Shown: positions 60,849 through 64,000 of the stretch, in pieces
Numbering within the stretch: position 1 is the first letter of the stretch
Layout: the number at the start of each line of letters is the position of its first letter
DNA from: M3007 sp964621185
GTDB taxonomy: Bacteria > Bacteroidota > Bacteroidia > Chitinophagales > Saprospiraceae
Length of the DNA: 64,000 nucleotides
Assembly: GCA_964621185.1 (NCBI GenBank)
Contig: CAZULM010000026.1
Location: forward strand, 10,840 to 74,839
Reading direction: 5' to 3'
Made by a program: the position numbers and the translations under genes
Notes under the pieces: generated by a model
Told to the model about the DNA's origin: nothing
Seen by the model: the letters and a program-made list of their open reading frames with translations, nothing else
The model's database searches: none

Positions 60849-62552
60849 TCATTGGTTCAAGTACATCATCTTCACCTCATAAGCCCCGTTCACTACCACC
60901 TTCTCGCCTTCTTCCAGTCCTTTCAATATCAAGGTGCGCATGCCATCGTCCGCGCCCGTCTGCACGTAGGAAAGCTCGAACTCCTCTGGGCCATGCTTGT
61001 GGAATACCGCTGTTTTGCCGTTGATCTCTGTCAGGGCCGAGTTGGGTACGGCAATTTGGCGGGACGTGCTGTTGTCTAAGGCTTTCAGGGTCACGAACTC
61101 GCCAATTTTGAATTCACCTTTGGGGTTGTCCATTTCGAACAGCACACGTTGGCTCTGGTTGCCAGGGTTCATGGCCTGCGCGGTGGAAATAAGCCGCACT
61201 TCGGCGCTTTTGTGGTCATCGGTGGAGCAGGTGACGAGGAATTTGTTGCCGGCGCGGATCGCGGGCACGTCGCGGTCATAAACCTGGGCTTCCACAAATA
61301 CCTTGTTGAGGTTGGTGATGCTGAAGAGCGTTTGCCCAGCAACAACTTCTGCCCCAGGACTTAAGGTAAATGCCCCCACGATCCCGGAGATGGGCGCTAC
61401 TAAGGCGACAGTGCGGTTGTTCGCCGCGGAATTCGCCCCCAAAGCCTTGCTTTCCAGGATTTGCAGCTCGGCCAGCGCCTGGTTGTAATTCGCCTCCGCG
61501 GCCAGCACATCGCGGCCGGCAGCAATGTCGGCGATTTTTTTCAAGCGCTCCAGTTCCCGCTTGGCTGCTGCGACGCGGGCTTTTCCGGTCTCGATCTGAA
61601 CCGCCAGTCCGGCATTGTTGGCAGCAATGCCCACTTGGTCGGGGGTGCCGATGTTTTGCTGCAGCAAGGCCAGAACTTGCCCTGCCCGCACCTGATCGCC
61701 CACGCGTACCTGCAGTTTGGTGATGCGCCCGTTTTGCGGGGCTACCACCAGCCCCAGGCCGCCAGATGCGGGCACCACGGTGCCAAACATGGTCGTGGCC
61801 GCCTGGTAGTCGCCAATAGTGATCGGTTGGGTCAATACCTCGAATAAAAACTGGGTTTCCTTGGGCGCAAAAACTTCTTTCCCGTATCCGCCGCTGTCAG
61901 ATTTTGGGCCGTGCTCCTCGTCTCCATGCGCGAATGCCGGGTTCCAATTGGGCGTAGAAAACCAGGCGCTCGCGAGCAGCAGCAGTACTGTCAGGCTGCG
62001 GCTGCGCTTGCGGGAAACGAAATACATCAAAAAACTGCCTGCCAAAAGCCCCAGCAAAAAAACGAGCCAGGGGCTAATGGCATCCTGCTTGCCCGTAACG
62101 CCGGCGCCATCATCGGGTTTCGGCAGCGCCTTGCCCACTTCCACGGGTTTCAGCCCGATCATGTCGGCCCCATTGGGGTGGGCTACTTGCACGTTGAGGG
62201 TGTATGCCTTATTCTCGGGAAATTTGGCGTGGAGCAGATAAATCCCGGCAGCACCTGGATGCACCTCAAATTCGATTTGCGGGTTCTCCAGCGTGCTGAT
62301 TTTCAGCTCAGCCTTGTCGATCGGCCTGTTGCTGAAATAATCGGCGACAAACAGGGTGAGATGGGCTTCTTCATTGGCTTTCAGGGCCGGGTAGTACAGC
62401 GTCAGTTCGTATTTGTCGGATTGCCCGTACACCGTGAAATGATCGGCGGTGGCTTTGCCTGTGGGCAGTTCGTCGCCGTGGGCGAGCAGGTTTTGGGTCG
62501 AAAGCAGGCTGAGCAGTGTCAGTATTTGGGCAAAAACGATTGGAAATTTCAT
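60849..62552 (-). CDS. RND efflux periplasmic adaptor (CusB/CzcB-like) with extra N-terminal domains
   Basis: A 567-residue protein. After a signal peptide (ending NLLAHG) residues about 30-140 form a beta domain (YELTLYYPALKANEEAHLTL). A membrane segment follows at about 160-180 (WLVFLLGLLAGSFLMYFV), with a second hydrophobic stretch at about 187-205 followed by the His-rich HGDEEHGPKSDSGG. The adaptor core runs from about 235: a lipoyl half-motif (APQNGRITKLQVRVGDQV), a coiled coil (KARVAAAKRELERLKKI), then APISGIVGAFTLSPGAEV and a membrane-proximal domain ending VVNGAYEVKMMYLN. Adaptors of this type link an RND pump to TolC for Cu, Ag, Co, Zn or Cd efflux. The His-rich patch suggests metal handling. 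Confidence 0.9.
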   Translation of the reverse strand: MKFPIVFAQILTLLSLLSTQNLLAHGDELPTGKATADHFTVYGQSDKYELTLYYPALKANEEAHLTLFVADYFSNRPIDKAELKISTLENPQIEFEVHPGAAGIYLLHAKFPENKAYTLNVQVAHPNGADMIGLKPVEVGKALPKPDDGAGVTGKQDAISPWLVFLLGLLAGSFLMYFVSRKRSRSLTVLLLLASAWFSTPNWNPAFAHGDEEHGPKSDSGGYGKEVFAPKETQFLFEVLTQPITIGDYQAATTMFGTVVPASGGLGLVVAPQNGRITKLQVRVGDQVRAGQVLALLQQNIGTPDQVGIAANNAGLAVQIETGKARVAAAKRELERLKKIADIAAGRDVLAAEANYNQALAELQILESKALGANSAANNRTVALVAPISGIVGAFTLSPGAEVVAGQTLFSITNLNKVFVEAQVYDRDVPAIRAGNKFLVTCSTDDHKSAEVRLISTAQAMNPGNQSQRVLFEMDNPKGEFKIGEFVTLKALDNSTSRQIAVPNSALTEINGKTAVFHKHGPEEFELSYVQTGADDGMRTLILKGLEEGEKVVVNGAYEVKMMYLNQ

Positions 62553-62704
62553 TGCCTGATATTTTTAGAATGATGGTGGTATACTATGATTCGCCTGATT
62601 TTTGTGATTGAGTATGATTGATTCAACTGATTTTCAATTGATTACAAATATCTGCATGCACAAAACCAAGCGGTGTGCGGTATAAATAGTTGATCCTGGG
62701 GGGA
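62553..62704. other. Intergenic spacer with short 'tgattga' repeats
   Basis: A 152-base gap between the TolC-family gene and the adaptor gene, containing repeated 'tgattga' and 'ttgatt' motifs of the loose intergenic style seen elsewhere. No terminator hairpin was recognised, so the two genes could be one transcript. Confidence 0.4.
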
Positions 62705-63874
62705 TTATTGCCCCGCAAGGTATTGCATTTGAATCCTTGCTGTATTGAGGGCATGGAGCTGGTCGCCATACGCGCGTTGGATGGCATAGGCCTCGTCAAG
62801 CACCCGCAACAAGGCAATGTAGTCGATTTGCCCGGCCTCTTGCATGCGCAGGGCTGCGGAAATGAGCGCCTGGCTGCGCGGCAGCGCCTCCTTTTCATAG
62901 AATTGAACTTGTGCACGCGCCATGAGTGCATCGGCGCGGCTGCGTTCTTGTTGCAAGGCAAGCGACTGGCTTTCGGCTTGCGCGCGCGCCTGGGCGGCCT
63001 GGCTTTCTGCTTTTGCCGCATTGATGCTGCCTTGATATTGCCCGGCCCACAGCGGGATGCCGATGCTGGCGCGGAAACGGTAGTCGATGAGGGAGTTTCG
63101 TGCGCCCTGGTTCATATAGCCCAGCGAAAAATTGGGCAGGGCGCGGCTTTTTGCCAGGTCTATTTGTTGTGCTGCGCGTTGGGCAGATTGTTCCTGGAAG
63201 CGCAGGGAAGGGTTTTCGGCAAATCCTGGCAAGGCGTTCAGTCCGGCAGTATCCGCTTGCAGGGGCACTAAGGGAGCCAAATTCGTTAAACCGCAGAAAG
63301 TAGCCAATTGCTGCCTTGCCGTAGCGGCTTTTGTGTCCATGCTCAGGCGCTCCAGCCGCACTTTCCCGGCTTCGTTTTCCAGCAGTGTTTTTTGCAAAAA
63401 ATCAATCTCGCCGCCGGCGAACTGTCGGTTTGCGCTTGTCGACATGGCCTGGTAGAAGCTGTCGCGCTGCGCCCATTGCTGCGCTTGGAACGCCGCCAAT
63501 TGGGCCTCCAGGTAGAGGCTGCGCACTTGGTAGCGCAGGTCGTTTTCCTGCATCAGTTGCCCGGTTTTTGCGAGGCTGGTTTCTGTTTTGGCCGCTTGTT
63601 TCTGCCGGGCATACACCGTCGGGAACTCGAACGCCTGCAAAATGCCGATGGTGTAAAAATCTCCGGTCGGGCTTTCGGCGTTGATTTCCGGGTTGGGAAT
63701 ATTTAGGGCTGACTTTTCCCCGTGTTTTTTTGCTTGCACGTCAAAAGCGGCAACCTGGGCCAGTGGGTGGTTTTGAAGGGCTGCGCGGATGGCGGCATCG
63801 GGGGTGGTAGTGCCCTGTCCAAAAAGGCTGCTTGACAAACCACAAAAAACCGTTAACTTTAGTAAAGCTTTCAT
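62705..63874 (-). CDS. TolC family outer-membrane efflux protein
   Basis: A 389-residue protein from ATG at 63874, chosen because it leads straight into the signal peptide (MKALLKLTVFCGLSSSLFGQ). An upstream ATG at 63934 would add 20 unrelated residues. The chain is dominated by long amphipathic helices with Ala/Gln/Glu-rich heptads (AARQLLE-like and QAAQARAQAESQSLALQQER) and the family pattern NPEINAES, DLRYQVRSLYLEAQLAAFQA, LPNFSLGYMNQG. It should form the outer-membrane channel for the adaptor encoded next. Its start lies 69 bases from the stop of the partial upstream gene. Confidence 0.88.
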   Translation of the reverse strand: MKALLKLTVFCGLSSSLFGQGTTTPDAAIRAALQNHPLAQVAAFDVQAKKHGEKSALNIPNPEINAESPTGDFYTIGILQAFEFPTVYARQKQAAKTETSLAKTGQLMQENDLRYQVRSLYLEAQLAAFQAQQWAQRDSFYQAMSTSANRQFAGGEIDFLQKTLLENEAGKVRLERLSMDTKAATARQQLATFCGLTNLAPLVPLQADTAGLNALPGFAENPSLRFQEQSAQRAAQQIDLAKSRALPNFSLGYMNQGARNSLIDYRFRASIGIPLWAGQYQGSINAAKAESQAAQARAQAESQSLALQQERSRADALMARAQVQFYEKEALPRSQALISAALRMQEAGQIDYIALLRVLDEAYAIQRAYGDQLHALNTARIQMQYLAGQ

Positions 63875-63942
63875 AAAAGTATTTTCAAACCTGGGCGCAA
63901 CGAGTTCCTGGAACTGCGTAATTCTTGTGCCCATTTATTTTA

Positions 63943-64000
63943 TTAACTGACTATCCGCATATTGTACCCCAACGGCTTCCCTGTAAAATAGTTGATCTTG
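63943..64000 (-). CDS. Partial CDS: C-terminal end of an upstream efflux-operon gene
   Basis: The minus-strand frame entering from the window edge reads KINYFTGKPLGYNMRIVS and a TAA at 63943. Only 18 residues are visible. The position directly upstream of a TolC-family gene and an RND adaptor suggests the end of an RND pump (CusA/CzcA type), but the residues alone do not prove it. Confidence 0.4.
   Translation of the reverse strand, partial: KINYFTGKPLGYNMRIVS

Overview
The window looks like a chromosomal segment of a gliding-type Bacteroidota, most plausibly Saprospiraceae or a relative. This rests on a GldD lipoprotein, a very large surface protein with a type B type IX secretion (T9SS) C-terminal signal followed by PorP/SprF and OmpA partners, a LytS/LytTR regulatory pair, a bacterial GH3 protein, a fused alpha/beta E1 dehydrogenase, and promoters of the TAnnTTTG type. 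The lineage is inferred from gene content only; no rRNA or tRNA gene was seen.

Layout. 0-3.3 kb: duplicated foldback repeats, a polysaccharide deacetylase, gltX and a small acidic protein. 3.3-14.5 kb: a T9SS surface operon (2649-residue HYR/Ig-repeat protein, PorP/SprF, OmpA with PD40). 14.6-19.7 kb: metallophosphoesterase, TerC, a coiled-coil membrane protein, GH3 and a small partner. 19.8-21.1 kb: a decayed mobile patch with a BrnT-type toxin gene carrying an in-frame stop, its probable antitoxin, and the C-terminal remnant of a tyrosine recombinase interrupted by a palindromic element. 21-25.4 kb: GMC oxidoreductase, gldD, and a BtuG/YncE-like lipoprotein under a cobalamin riboswitch. 25.7-27.9 kb: fused E1 dehydrogenase.

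27.9-33.6 kb is the most unusual region. Downstream of the E1 gene its 3' end recurs three times (about 216, 162 and 48 bases). Between the copies sit toxin-antitoxin (TA) modules or remnants: VapC-like PIN pairs, an addiction-module antitoxin with a RelE-like toxin stub, and an antitoxin stub. An XRE-ImmA/PIN pair follows, flanked by another ~45-base repeat and a truncated REP-associated transposase. The order tail-TA-tail-(TA remnant)-tail-TA-tail suggests stepwise accretion of TA modules at one gene 3' end. No local integrase is present.

34.3-56.6 kb is one six-gene minus-strand operon: two lipoproteins, an 1871-residue RHS-type shell protein, a SdrD-B-like protein, a small secreted protein, and a 4407-residue RHS protein. 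The last has a sunflower-type (YCF48/BNR) propeller inserted between YD repeats and a zincin (HELGH) toxin-like tip. A LytS-type kinase with an extracellular propeller and a LytTR regulator lie immediately upstream and may control it. 60.8-64 kb: an RND efflux adaptor, a TolC-family protein and the end of a further gene, a probable heavy-metal efflux operon.
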